From Actinomycetota bacterium (lineage in GTDB: Bacteria; Actinomycetota; Actinomycetes; Nanopelagicales; Nanopelagicaceae), in assembly GCA_009927575.1 (NCBI GenBank), contig RFMS01000120.1, forward strand, positions 1 to 39,309: a stretch of DNA of 39,309 nt, in the 5' to 3' direction. The stretch's first letter is position 1, and the number at the start of each line of letters is the position of its first letter. Below are positions 30,527-39,309 of the stretch, in pieces. The notes beneath the pieces were generated by a model. That model saw only the letters and a program-made list of their open reading frames with translations, was not told the origin of the DNA and did not search any database. A program made the position numbers and the translations under genes.

Positions 30527-30979
30527 TTAATCGTCTCCGTTGGGACCATCATCATGACCAAACCCATCACCGTCACCATGAGGAGGGCGTGGATGGTTTG
30601 GATCAAACTTCCCATCTCGATGTCGATTGGCACCGGTCCAATTATCACCATCAGGATCAACACCTTGACCAGGTCCACCTTGTGGTCCGCCCGTAATAGT
30701 AGGAGCGGGGAGATTGCTATTTTGATTTGGATCGCTCTGTTGGCTAACTAAAGTGTCATCAATCGCAGACGAGCCATCTGATTTTTGATTGATGCCATAG
30801 GCAGCTGCCGCGCCAACAATAGCTAGCGCTGCAACGATTGGGACAACTCGATTTCTCTTGAAAGAACTCTTTGTTGAACTTTCTAGAGGAGAATTTTCTT
30901 GCGAGTGTGAATCATCATTAACTTTTGCAAACCATTCAGGTTGGTTCTCTGAATGTGGTGAATTGGGTTGTTGTTCCAT
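30527..30979 (-). CDS. Single-pass membrane protein with Asp/Gly/His/Pro-rich outer tail
   Basis: TM VVPIVAALAIVGAAAAYGI, then low-complexity PQGGPGQGVDPDGDNWTGANRHRDGKFDPNHPRPPHGDGDGFGHDDGPNGDD. Confidence 0.7.
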   Translation of the reverse strand: MEQQPNSPHSENQPEWFAKVNDDSHSQENSPLESSTKSSFKRNRVVPIVAALAIVGAAAAYGINQKSDGSSAIDDTLVSQQSDPNQNSNLPAPTITGGPQGGPGQGVDPDGDNWTGANRHRDGKFDPNHPRPPHGDGDGFGHDDGPNGDD

Positions 30980-31054
30980 GCCAGAAGAGTAAAGAAATTT
31001 CCTGAGAGAAAACTGCGAACCACGATGGGATTGGCTGGGTTGTAGGGTGGGCAG

Positions 31055-31921
31055 GTGAAGGTCGCAGCACCATATATCGCTCTGATGAAGTTACGAGTTG
31101 TCGAGTTGTTGCTCGTAACCACACTTCCAGCGCTCTTTCTCGCCTCGCGAGGTCTTCCTCCTCTTGGCGTTTCGATAGCGACGCTTATCGGGGGCACTCT
31201 GGCAGCCGGAGCGGCCAATGCATTCAACATGGTGATTGAGAGTGACAGTGATCGACTAATGGGTAGAACTGCGCATCGACCGATTGCAAATAAAGATATT
31301 TCGGAAGGTCGCGCACTTGCTTTTGCATTTTCAATCTCACTTATTGCTTTGGCAATAATGTTTGCTTTCACCAACCTCTTAGCAACCGGGCTAACGATTT
31401 CAGCGATTACCTATTACGTTTTTATCTACACGATTGCGTTGAAACGTCGGACATCACAGAACATCGTTTGGGGCGGTATCGCCGGTTGTTTCCCAGTAGT
31501 CATCGGCTGGTCTGCAGTAACTGGTTCGTTAGCTTCACCAGCTCTCTGGTTCTTTCTCCTTATTTTCTTCTGGACACCTCCTCATTTTTGGGCGTTAGCC
31601 ATCAAATACAAAGATGACTATGAAGCTGCTGGAATCCCGATGTTGCCGGTAGTAGCAACTCAGAAAAATGTTTCAACCCAAATGTGGTTTCACACGCTAG
31701 CAATGACGGTCACTTCATTCATTGTGTTACAGAGCGCAGATTTCCCTAAAGTTTTTTATCTTGCCAATGCTCTTCTCAACCTATTTTTTATCTGGCTTAT
31801 GAGCAAGATGCGTGGGGAAAAAATTCAGATTGAACGAGCTGCGATAAAAATTTTCCACGGTTCAATCACGTATCTCACGCTTTATTCATTGATGCTGATT
31901 CTTGGGGCGTTTTATGTCTAA
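31055..31921 (+). CDS. ctaB: Protoheme IX farnesyltransferase
   Basis: GGTLAAGAANAFNMVIESDSDRLMGRTAHRPI, TPPHFWALAIKYKDDYEAAGIPMLPVV; GTG start. Confidence 0.96.
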   Translation: MKVAAPYIALMKLRVVELLLVTTLPALFLASRGLPPLGVSIATLIGGTLAAGAANAFNMVIESDSDRLMGRTAHRPIANKDISEGRALAFAFSISLIALAIMFAFTNLLATGLTISAITYYVFIYTIALKRRTSQNIVWGGIAGCFPVVIGWSAVTGSLASPALWFFLLIFFWTPPHFWALAIKYKDDYEAAGIPMLPVVATQKNVSTQMWFHTLAMTVTSFIVLQSADFPKVFYLANALLNLFFIWLMSKMRGEKIQIERAAIKIFHGSITYLTLYSLMLILGAFYV

Positions 31922-32843
31922 TGAACGTTCGTTAGCGATAGCAGTTGATGACCTATCGAAAAAATATGGTGATCAGGTAGCGCTTTCTCATGCAACTTTC
32001 CACGTTCCTCTCGGAACTATTTGTGGCTTTGTTGGACCAAATGGTTCTGGCAAAACCACAACAATTCGTATGTTGCTGGGTTTAATTAGCTCAAGCGGTG
32101 GAACGGCGAAAATCTTGGGTGAATCAATCGCGCATCCAGAAAAATATCTCCCACGAGTCGGTGCAATGATTGAAGGACCAGCGTTCTATCCAGCGCTAAC
32201 CGGAAAAGAGAATCTCAATGTGCTGGCAACTTTAGGTGGTTACCCATTAGATCGAGTAGATCAATTGCTTCACAAAGTTGGGCTTGGAGATCGTGGCGAT
32301 TCAAAATATAAAACGTATTCATTAGGCATGAAGCAAAGGTTGGGAATCGCAGCAGCATTGCTTCCGAATCCACAATTATTGATTTTGGATGAGCCGACTA
32401 ATGGTTTAGATCCTGCAGGGATTCATGAAATTCGAGAATTGCTTCGTTCATTGGCTCAAGATGGCATCACTGTATTTGTCTCATCGCACTTATTAAGTGA
32501 GATAGAAATGATTAGTGAGTATCTCGTGATGCTCCGAGACGGAAAGGTTATTTTCTTCGGCAAAACCACTGATCTATTGGAGCGACAGCGACCAACGCTT
32601 GTTGTAAAGCCGGAGAAGGAAGATGATCTAGAACGTTTGCGGCAACTGTCAGAAAAGTTAGGTCATCGAGCTACGGTCAGCAACGGCCAACTTCATATCG
32701 ACGCTGAAGGTAATTGGTCTGCTCCATTCAATAGAGCGGCATTTGAATCTGGCATCACACTATCGAGCATTGCTGTAGTACTACCTACTCTCGAAGAGAC
32801 ATTCTTTGAGATGACTTCTAATCAGAGCGGAGGTCAGCAGTGA
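31914..32843 (+). CDS. ABC transporter ATP-binding protein
   Basis: GPNGSGKTTTIRMLLGL, YSLGMKQRLGIAAALL, LLILDEPTNGLDP; ATG at 31914 overlaps the ctaB stop. Confidence 0.95.
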   Translation: MSNERSLAIAVDDLSKKYGDQVALSHATFHVPLGTICGFVGPNGSGKTTTIRMLLGLISSSGGTAKILGESIAHPEKYLPRVGAMIEGPAFYPALTGKENLNVLATLGGYPLDRVDQLLHKVGLGDRGDSKYKTYSLGMKQRLGIAAALLPNPQLLILDEPTNGLDPAGIHEIRELLRSLAQDGITVFVSSHLLSEIEMISEYLVMLRDGKVIFFGKTTDLLERQRPTLVVKPEKEDDLERLRQLSEKLGHRATVSNGQLHIDAEGNWSAPFNRAAFESGITLSSIAVVLPTLEETFFEMTSNQSGGQQ

Positions 32844-33630
32844 TTCGAGTTATAAACGCTGAATTGCGTAAGTTGCGTAGACCAACGTTATTTCTAGGAA
32901 CTCTCGGCTCCGTTGTTGGGTTACAGTTCTTGTGACTTCACTTCTTTATTTACTTATTGATCGACCAGGTGGCAATGCTGAGCGTGGCACATTTATCTCG
33001 CGCGAAATTCTTAGCGCTGCCAACGGTTTAACAATCGGATTTTCTGCATCAGCGGGATTACTTGGAATTGTTGCGTTATGTGTCTTTGCCGCTCAGACAG
33101 CGCAGGAGTACACCTATGGCACCTTGCGGAATCTTCTCGTGCGTCAGCCTTCGCGAATGAAAATTCTCATTGGAAAGTTACTCTCTATGAGTATTTTCCA
33201 ATTGGCAATTGTTTTAGTTTCAGGAGCGGTAAGTATCGCGGTCTCATTTGCGCTTGCCCCGCATGCAAAAGTTTCTACTGACTTATGGAGCTCAAGTGCC
33301 GCCATAACTTCAGTTCTTCATACAACAATAAATGTCTTTATCTCAGCGATTGCATATGGGCTTTTTGGTATGGCATTGGGGCTTTTGTTGAGATCTCCCA
33401 TCAGTTCAATATCAATCGGAGTTCTCTGGCTCTTAATTGTTGAAGGAATTCTTGGCACTGTCTGGTCGACTGCAAATAAGTGGCTACCTGGTTCACAATT
33501 TAGCAACGTTGCTCAAGGCGGATCGGCTGAGATTTCTTACTCATATTCCGTGGCTGCAACCACCGTGTACCTCGTAATAATAAGTATCGCGGCAGCATCA
33601 CTTTTTAAGAAGCGAGACGTCTCTAACTAG
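32840..33630 (+). CDS. ABC-2 type permease, one apparent G deletion near 32918
   Basis: GTG at 32840 overlaps previous stop; VIRVINAELRKLRRPTLFLGTLGSVVG then frame change to TVLVTSLLYLLIDRPGGNAERGTFISREILSAANGLTIGFSASAGLLGIV. Confidence 0.88.
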
Positions 33631-33709
33631 ACACAAGCCAGATTTCCCAAGCGAATCTCCTTTCAGGCTTTATTCTTTTCCAGTTCCCTAAATTCCCCGA
33701 GGGGTATAA

Positions 33710-34915
33710 GTGATACGTAATAGTTCGTTTCGAGCGGTAGCAATCGCGCTCACTATTTCACTCTCATCCTCGGCCATTGCATATGCGGTTCCAAAACCAA
33801 CGCAGGCAGAAATTGATGCTGCAAAGAAAGCGGAAGCTGCGAAAAAAGCCGCAGCAGATAAACAGAAAGCTGCGCTAGACCAAGCAAATAAAACATTGCG
33901 ACAACTCACGGCGATTGCTCGCTCGGCTGAAGCTAAATATCAAGCGGCTCTTAAAGAATTAGCGCAAGCCACAAAAGTTGCTCACGCTGCTGCAGTCCAT
34001 GCTCAATTGGCTTCGGAAGCGGTAAACGCGACACATCGAGAAATTGGAAAACTCGCAACCAATGCGTACATCATGGGTTCTGGATTTACTGACCTTAATT
34101 CGTTATTGAATTCAGATGGACCACAAGATCTCATTGATCGACTCAACACGCTAGATCGACTTGGTGCAACTAATTCGACTGCACTCAAAAGATTTAAAGC
34201 TGCTGAAGAGGTAGCGATTGCTGCAAAGAAAGAAGCAGATTCCGCGAAAGAAGCACAACAAAGAGCAACTGAGAAAGTTGCAGCAGCAAAGAAGGTTGCG
34301 GATGATGCGAGAGCAACTCAACAGAAAGAAGTAAATCGTCTGCAAAAGATTCAAGATCAACTTCTCAAAGATCTTGAATCAGCGCGTAAAGTTCGACTGA
34401 CATTAGAGCAACAACGACAATTGGCACTTCTTGAAGAAGCAAACGCTGATCAAGCAGGGCAGACGAAAAATCAAGCGAAGATTTGGCCAGATATTGGTTT
34501 CCCTTCGAAGGCCATTATTCGATCAACGGAATCACAACGACTTCGAGCAGTTGAGTACGCCAAGAAACAAGTTCTGGCACGTAAGCCTTATATCTGGGGA
34601 ACGGAAGGGCCAAACTCATTTGATTGTTCTGGTTTGGTTTTTGCTGCATACAGGAACGCAGGACTTGGCTGGCCACAATGGGATCGCCTTAACTCGTCGC
34701 TCTATTTCAGCACGACAAAACATATTCCGCTCAATGCGATAGAACCTGGCGATTTACTGTTCTACTCCTATAAAGGAACCGTGAACACAATTCATCACAT
34801 CACTATTTATGCTGGAAACGGAATGATGTGGGAAGCAAATTCAAAGGGCAAAGGCTTGCTCTACTCAAGCATTTACAGCATTAATGGGTTAATGCCATAC
34901 GGAGGCCGGGTCTAA
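33710..34915 (+). CDS. NlpC/P60-family peptidoglycan hydrolase with N-terminal coiled coil
   Basis: Signal peptide, long Ala/Lys/Gln coiled coil, then YIWGTEGPNSFDCSGLVFAAYRNAG (Cys) and TIHHITIYAGNGMMWEA (His). Confidence 0.95.
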   Translation: MIRNSSFRAVAIALTISLSSSAIAYAVPKPTQAEIDAAKKAEAAKKAAADKQKAALDQANKTLRQLTAIARSAEAKYQAALKELAQATKVAHAAAVHAQLASEAVNATHREIGKLATNAYIMGSGFTDLNSLLNSDGPQDLIDRLNTLDRLGATNSTALKRFKAAEEVAIAAKKEADSAKEAQQRATEKVAAAKKVADDARATQQKEVNRLQKIQDQLLKDLESARKVRLTLEQQRQLALLEEANADQAGQTKNQAKIWPDIGFPSKAIIRSTESQRLRAVEYAKKQVLARKPYIWGTEGPNSFDCSGLVFAAYRNAGLGWPQWDRLNSSLYFSTTKHIPLNAIEPGDLLFYSYKGTVNTIHHITIYAGNGMMWEANSKGKGLLYSSIYSINGLMPYGGRV

Positions 34916-34924
34916 TCTTCTCCT

Positions 34925-35899
34925 GTGGGAGAGACAAGCGCTTCATATCAAATTCGAAGTTCAATTCGTAGCGCGCTGGAATTTTCTGCTCCTGGTGATC
35001 GTGTCCTGGTTGGCGTTTCTGGTGGTGCAGATTCATTAGCGCTCGCGCAAGGGTTAATTCTCGAGGCAGAAGAGTTTGCAATTCAACCCATTGCAATCAT
35101 TATTGATCATCAACTTCAAAAAAATTCTCATGAAGTTGCTCTATCAACGGAAAAAATATTAATAGGAATTGGGTATACAGATGTACGGATTATCAAAGTT
35201 AGCGTTGATGGTCGTGATGGCATGGAAGCATCTGCTCGTCGCGCTCGGTACTCAGCATTTGAAGACGTTGCCCGGGCAGTTGACGCGACACTTTTCTTAT
35301 TAGGTCACACCAAGGATGATCAAGCAGAGACTGTTTTGTTGGGACTTGCACGTGGTTCCGGAACCCGTTCCTTATCAGGAATGGCGGAACAATATGGAAT
35401 CTTTTTCAGACCGCTATTAGCAATTACTCGCGAACAAACGATTCGTGCTTGTGAGGAATGGAAGCTTTCTCCGTGGTCAGATCCACACAATGACGATTTT
35501 CAATATACGAGAGTTAGGGTCAGAAAGAACGTTCTTCCTACGATTGAACGAGAACTTGGTCCTGGAATCGTTGATGCGTTAGTGAGAAGTGCGAAATTAC
35601 TTCGCGATGATGCGGATGCGCTTGATGAATGGAGCGCATCGCTCTTTTCGGGAATGAATCCACTCGATTTAGATGTTGTAGCCCTTGAATCCCTTCCGCG
35701 AGCGGTCCGAACTCGAGTCTTGCGTCTGGCGATTTATGCGGCGGGAGCTCCTGCCGGATCGCTCAACGCCGAGCACATTGCTCCGGTAGAGGCCATGGTC
35801 TCGGCGTGGCGCGGCCAAGGCGAGTGCTCACTTCCGGGCGGTGTGAAGGTTCAACGAATTTCGGGCAGACTTTCGCTCCTTCGACCGAACCAGAATTAA
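34925..35899 (+). CDS. tilS: tRNA(Ile)-lysidine synthase
   Basis: VLVGVSGGADSLALAQGL P-loop, EASARRARYSAFEDVA, LGHTKDDQAETVLLGLARGSG; adjacent to hpt and ftsH. Confidence 0.96.
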   Translation: MGETSASYQIRSSIRSALEFSAPGDRVLVGVSGGADSLALAQGLILEAEEFAIQPIAIIIDHQLQKNSHEVALSTEKILIGIGYTDVRIIKVSVDGRDGMEASARRARYSAFEDVARAVDATLFLLGHTKDDQAETVLLGLARGSGTRSLSGMAEQYGIFFRPLLAITREQTIRACEEWKLSPWSDPHNDDFQYTRVRVRKNVLPTIERELGPGIVDALVRSAKLLRDDADALDEWSASLFSGMNPLDLDVVALESLPRAVRTRVLRLAIYAAGAPAGSLNAEHIAPVEAMVSAWRGQGECSLPGGVKVQRISGRLSLLRPNQN

Positions 35900-35901
35900 C
35901 A

Positions 35902-35947
35902 CCGGGAACTAATAAACCCGGGCATTAATGAGTACTCGTCATTAATG
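35902..35947 (+). promoter_or_regulatory. Stem-loop followed by duplicated CATTAATG palindrome, upstream of hpt-ftsH-folE
   Basis: CCGGG(35902-35906)/CCCGG(35917-35921); CATTAATG at 35923-35930 and 35940-35947. Confidence 0.4.
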
Positions 35948-35971
35948 ATTAACGCACGATAGGGAGATAAC

Positions 35972-36523
35972 GTGGATTTAGAAGCAATCAAAGGCGACAT
36001 TGAACGCGTCATTGTTTCTGAAGACGATCTTCACAAGCGAATGAAAGAACTCGCTGCGCAAATTACCTCGGATTACAAAGATCGAGATCTCCTTTTAATT
36101 GGCGTACTTAAAGGCGCAGTGATGGCGATGGCTGATCTATCTCGGTACATCCAACGTCATGTTGATATGGATTGGATGGCGGTCTCCTCCTACGGTTCTG
36201 GAACTAAATCAAGTGGCGTTGTACGAATTTTGAAAGATCTCGATCGCGATATTACTGGTCGTGAAGTTTTGATTATTGAAGATATTGTCGATACCGGGCT
36301 CACGCTTTCATGGTTGCGTTCAAATCTAGAATCACGTGGCGCAAAGAGCGTGGAGATTTTGACAGTCCTCCGTAAACCTACAGCTGCAAAAGTGGAAGTA
36401 AATGTTAAGTATGTTGGATTCGATATCCCGCCAGATTTCGTAATTGGTTACGGTCTGGATTTTGATGAGAAATATCGCAATCTGCCTTTTATCGCCGTGC
36501 TCGCAAAGCACATGTATGAATGA
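35972..36523 (+). CDS. hpt: Hypoxanthine phosphoribosyltransferase
   Basis: LIGVLKGAVMAMADLSRYI, VLIIEDIVDTGLTLSWL, FDIPPDFVIGYGLDFDEKYRNLPFIAVL. Confidence 0.97.
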   Translation: MDLEAIKGDIERVIVSEDDLHKRMKELAAQITSDYKDRDLLLIGVLKGAVMAMADLSRYIQRHVDMDWMAVSSYGSGTKSSGVVRILKDLDRDITGREVLIIEDIVDTGLTLSWLRSNLESRGAKSVEILTVLRKPTAAKVEVNVKYVGFDIPPDFVIGYGLDFDEKYRNLPFIAVLAKHMYE

Positions 36524-36532
36524 TTGTGACTT

Positions 36533-38569
36533 ATGACCGACGATAAAAAGAGCAAGAAAAAAGTTAAAGAGAATAAAACCGGCAACAAACTTCCTGATCC
36601 AAATCGGGTAAGAAAAGTTGCTCGGCGACCACTTTTCTGGATCTTGTTAGCGATAGTCGGAGTAACGCTATTTGGCCAAATATCTAATGGCGGAAATCAG
36701 TACACCAAAGTTTCGACCTCGGCAGTGATCGCAGCGATCTCCAATAATGATGTGGAATCTGCGATTGTTGTTGATCGAGATCAAGTAGTTCGAGCCATTT
36801 TGAAGCCTGGAAAGGCGATAAAAGGCGCGACAAAAATTGAAGCGTCATATGTGACTGGGCAAGAGCCACTCATTGTTGAGCTCCTTACAAGTAATCCACC
36901 GCCAAAGGAATGGAATGTTTCCGTTCCGCACCAGAACCTTTTTATTTCGCTAATTTTCTCGATGTTGCCGTTCATCATCATCGCTTTAGTTTTCTTTATG
37001 TTGATGGGGAATGCGCAAGGCGGAAATCGCGTATTTTCATTTGGTCGCTCTCGCGCAAAATTGCAATCACCTGATGCACCGAAAACTACCTTTGCAGATG
37101 TTGCCGGTGCAGATGAAGCGGTTGAAGAATTACGAGAGATAAAAGATTTCTTGGCAGATCCGAAGAAGTATCAGGAAATTGGCGCAAAGATTCCAAAAGG
37201 TGTTCTACTTTTTGGCCCGCCTGGAACTGGAAAGACACTGTTGGCTCGAGCTGTTGCAGGCGAAGCAAAAGTTCCGTTCTATTCAATATCAGGATCAGAC
37301 TTTGTTGAAATGTTTGTTGGTGTTGGTGCAGCGAGAGTTCGCGATTTATTTAATCAAGCGAAAGCACATGCACCTGCGATTGTTTTCGTCGATGAAATCG
37401 ATGCGGTTGGCCGGCAACGTGGCGCAGGTTTAGGTGGTGGTCATGATGAGCGCGAACAGACGCTCAATCAATTGTTGGTTGAAATGGATGGCTTTGAAGC
37501 CAATGGTTCTGTCATTCTCATTGCTGCAACGAACCGTCCAGATGTTTTAGATCCAGCTCTTCTTCGTCCTGGCCGCTTTGATCGCCAAATAGGAATTGAT
37601 AGACCAGACTTAAAAGGTCGAGAAGCAATTCTCAAAGTTCATGCAAAGAACAAACCACTTGCAGAAGACGTTGATTTACTTGGGTTTGCGCGCAGGACTC
37701 CAGGGTTTACGGGTGCGGATCTGGCGAATGTTCTTAATGAAGCAGCGCTTTTGACTGCACGTGAAAATGCAAAAGTAATTACCAATAAATCGCTCGATGA
37801 ATCCATCGATCGTGTAATGGCAGGCCCGCAACGCAAGAGCCGATTAATGAGTGAAGAAGAACGAAGAATTACTGCGTATCACGAAGGCGGACACGCGCTC
37901 GTTGCACATGCGTTGCCTCATACAGATCCGGTTCACAAAATTACGATTATGCCGCGCGGACATGCGCTGGGTTACACCATGGTTCTGCCAGATGAAGATA
38001 AGTACTCAACTTCTCGTAACCAAATGCTCGATCAATTGGCATACACAATGGGTGGCCGCGCTGCTGAAGAGTTGGTATTCCATGATCCAACTACTGGCGC
38101 TGCAAACGATATTGAGAAAGCAACCACGCTGGCTCGTGCAATGGTCACGATGTATGGCATGACAGAGAAACTTGGTGCAATCAAACTTGGAACATCCGAC
38201 TCCGCACCATTCCTCGGCCGAGATTTTGCGCATCAACGTGATTACTCAGAAAACGTTGCAGCAATCGTTGATCAAGAAATTCGACAATTGATTGAAGATG
38301 CTCATCAAGAAGCCTACGAAATTCTTGTCCAAAATCGAGCAACACTTGATGCGTTGGTAGAAGAGTTGATGGAGAAAGAGACTCTCAATAAAGAAGAGAT
38401 CGCGAAAATATTTGCCAAAGTAAATGGCAGACCACCACGTCCAGCTTGGACAGGTTCTCCGCTTCGTAAACCTTCGTCACTTCCGCCTATTGAAATAAAA
38501 GAACGAGCCAATGAAAGTGATGATGTGAAGAAACCACGGAAAAAGCGAGCTCAAAAGAGCGACGAATGA
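36533..38569 (+). CDS. ftsH: ATP-dependent zinc metalloprotease FtsH
   Basis: [71 protein letters not shown] (HEGGH zinc motif). Confidence 0.98.
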   Translation: MTDDKKSKKKVKENKTGNKLPDPNRVRKVARRPLFWILLAIVGVTLFGQISNGGNQYTKVSTSAVIAAISNNDVESAIVVDRDQVVRAILKPGKAIKGATKIEASYVTGQEPLIVELLTSNPPPKEWNVSVPHQNLFISLIFSMLPFIIIALVFFMLMGNAQGGNRVFSFGRSRAKLQSPDAPKTTFADVAGADEAVEELREIKDFLADPKKYQEIGAKIPKGVLLFGPPGTGKTLLARAVAGEAKVPFYSISGSDFVEMFVGVGAARVRDLFNQAKAHAPAIVFVDEIDAVGRQRGAGLGGGHDEREQTLNQLLVEMDGFEANGSVILIAATNRPDVLDPALLRPGRFDRQIGIDRPDLKGREAILKVHAKNKPLAEDVDLLGFARRTPGFTGADLANVLNEAALLTARENAKVITNKSLDESIDRVMAGPQRKSRLMSEEERRITAYHEGGHALVAHALPHTDPVHKITIMPRGHALGYTMVLPDEDKYSTSRNQMLDQLAYTMGGRAAEELVFHDPTTGAANDIEKATTLARAMVTMYGMTEKLGAIKLGTSDSAPFLGRDFAHQRDYSENVAAIVDQEIRQLIEDAHQEAYEILVQNRATLDALVEELMEKETLNKEEIAKIFAKVNGRPPRPAWTGSPLRKPSSLPPIEIKERANESDDVKKPRKKRAQKSDE

Positions 38570-39183
38570 GTGAGATTAATTCAGTTTCTATGGGCCCACA
38601 CGATGGCCGAGCGAAATCTGAATTTGATCAAGCGCGCGCAGAACGTGCTGTCACAGAGTTACTTCTTGCGCTCGGTGAAGATGTTTCGAGAGAAGGACTT
38701 CGCGATACTCCGGCACGAGTAGCGCGTGCGCTCAAAGAGAATTTTGAAGGGCTTTGGCAGGATCCACGGGATGTCCTAACAACAACTTTTGATATCGGAC
38801 ATAAAGAATTAGTAATTGTTAGAGATATCGAAGTTTTCTCACATTGCGAGCATCACCTCACTCCTTTCCACGGAGTGGCACATATTGGTTACATTCCTGG
38901 CGAAAGCGGTCGAATAACTGGATTATCCAAACTTGCACGCTTAGTGGATCTCTTTGCGCGACGACCACAAGTACAAGAACGTTTGACCTCTCAAATCGCG
39001 GATGCACTCGTTGAAATTTTGGAAGCGGCTGGCGTAATTGTCATCATTGATTGCGAACACTTGTGTATGTCTATGCGAGGTGTCAGGAAAACCCAAGCAC
39101 GTACGACAACAAGTGCAGTTCGTGGTCAGTTACGTGATGCTGCTACTCGCGCAGAAGCAATGGCGCTCATAACCGCTCGTTAA
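38566..39183 (+). CDS. folE: GTP cyclohydrolase I
   Basis: [64 protein letters not shown] overlap with ftsH. Confidence 0.98.
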   Translation: MSEINSVSMGPHDGRAKSEFDQARAERAVTELLLALGEDVSREGLRDTPARVARALKENFEGLWQDPRDVLTTTFDIGHKELVIVRDIEVFSHCEHHLTPFHGVAHIGYIPGESGRITGLSKLARLVDLFARRPQVQERLTSQIADALVEILEAAGVIVIIDCEHLCMSMRGVRKTQARTTTSAVRGQLRDAATRAEAMALITAR

Positions 39184-39187
39184 ATTT

Positions 39188-39309
39188 ATGACGTCGCAAT
39201 CATCCACTCTTGTCATGGGAATTCTTAATGTCACGCCAGATTCCTTTGCAGATGGAGGACGGCATTACAAATTTTCAGATGCAATTGCACGAGCTGAATC
39301 TATGATTGC
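39188..39309 (+). CDS. folP: Dihydropteroate synthase, N-terminal part only (runs off window)
   Basis: MTSQSSTLVMGILNVTPDSFADGGRHYKFSDAIARAESMI; DHPS signature GILNVTPDSFxDGG. Confidence 0.93.
   Translation, partial: MTSQSSTLVMGILNVTPDSFADGGRHYKFSDAIARAESMI

Noticed and set aside
33631-33709. c-di-AMP (ydaO-type) riboswitch upstream of the NlpC/P60 gene
   Set aside because: Known association prompted a check, but only 79 nt are available and I could not find the conserved core.

Overview
This is a low-GC, densely packed bacterial chromosomal window. Gene content (GuaB1-type IMPDH-related protein, cydABDC order, tilS-hpt-ftsH-folE-folP run) fits an actinobacterium, possibly a freshwater Nanopelagicales/acI-like lineage; that taxonomic call is inference. 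I recognise about 32 protein-coding genes and two tRNA-Arg genes (anticodons ACG and TCG). Main blocks are: (i) a tightly spaced pcp - Gfo/Idh - FAD/Fe-S oxidase - nitroreductase-fold run at 3099-8106, whose last gene looks like an iodotyrosine deiodinase (IYD) homologue; (ii) a class-III aminotransferase fused operonically to an ABC-2 exporter, divergent from a methylmalonate-semialdehyde dehydrogenase (MMSDH), with a second aminotransferase convergent to it; (iii) an intact cydABDC operon with a strong hairpin inside the start of cydD and repeated elements upstream; (iv) a secreted endonuclease/exonuclease/phosphatase whose C-terminal membrane anchor is hidden by an apparent frameshift; (v) the tilS-hpt-ftsH-folE-folP end. 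At least 13 genes or gene parts are broken by one-base frame changes, mostly at homopolymers. I read these as probable sequence errors rather than real pseudogenes. No CRISPR array, prophage, transposase or classical defence system was seen.
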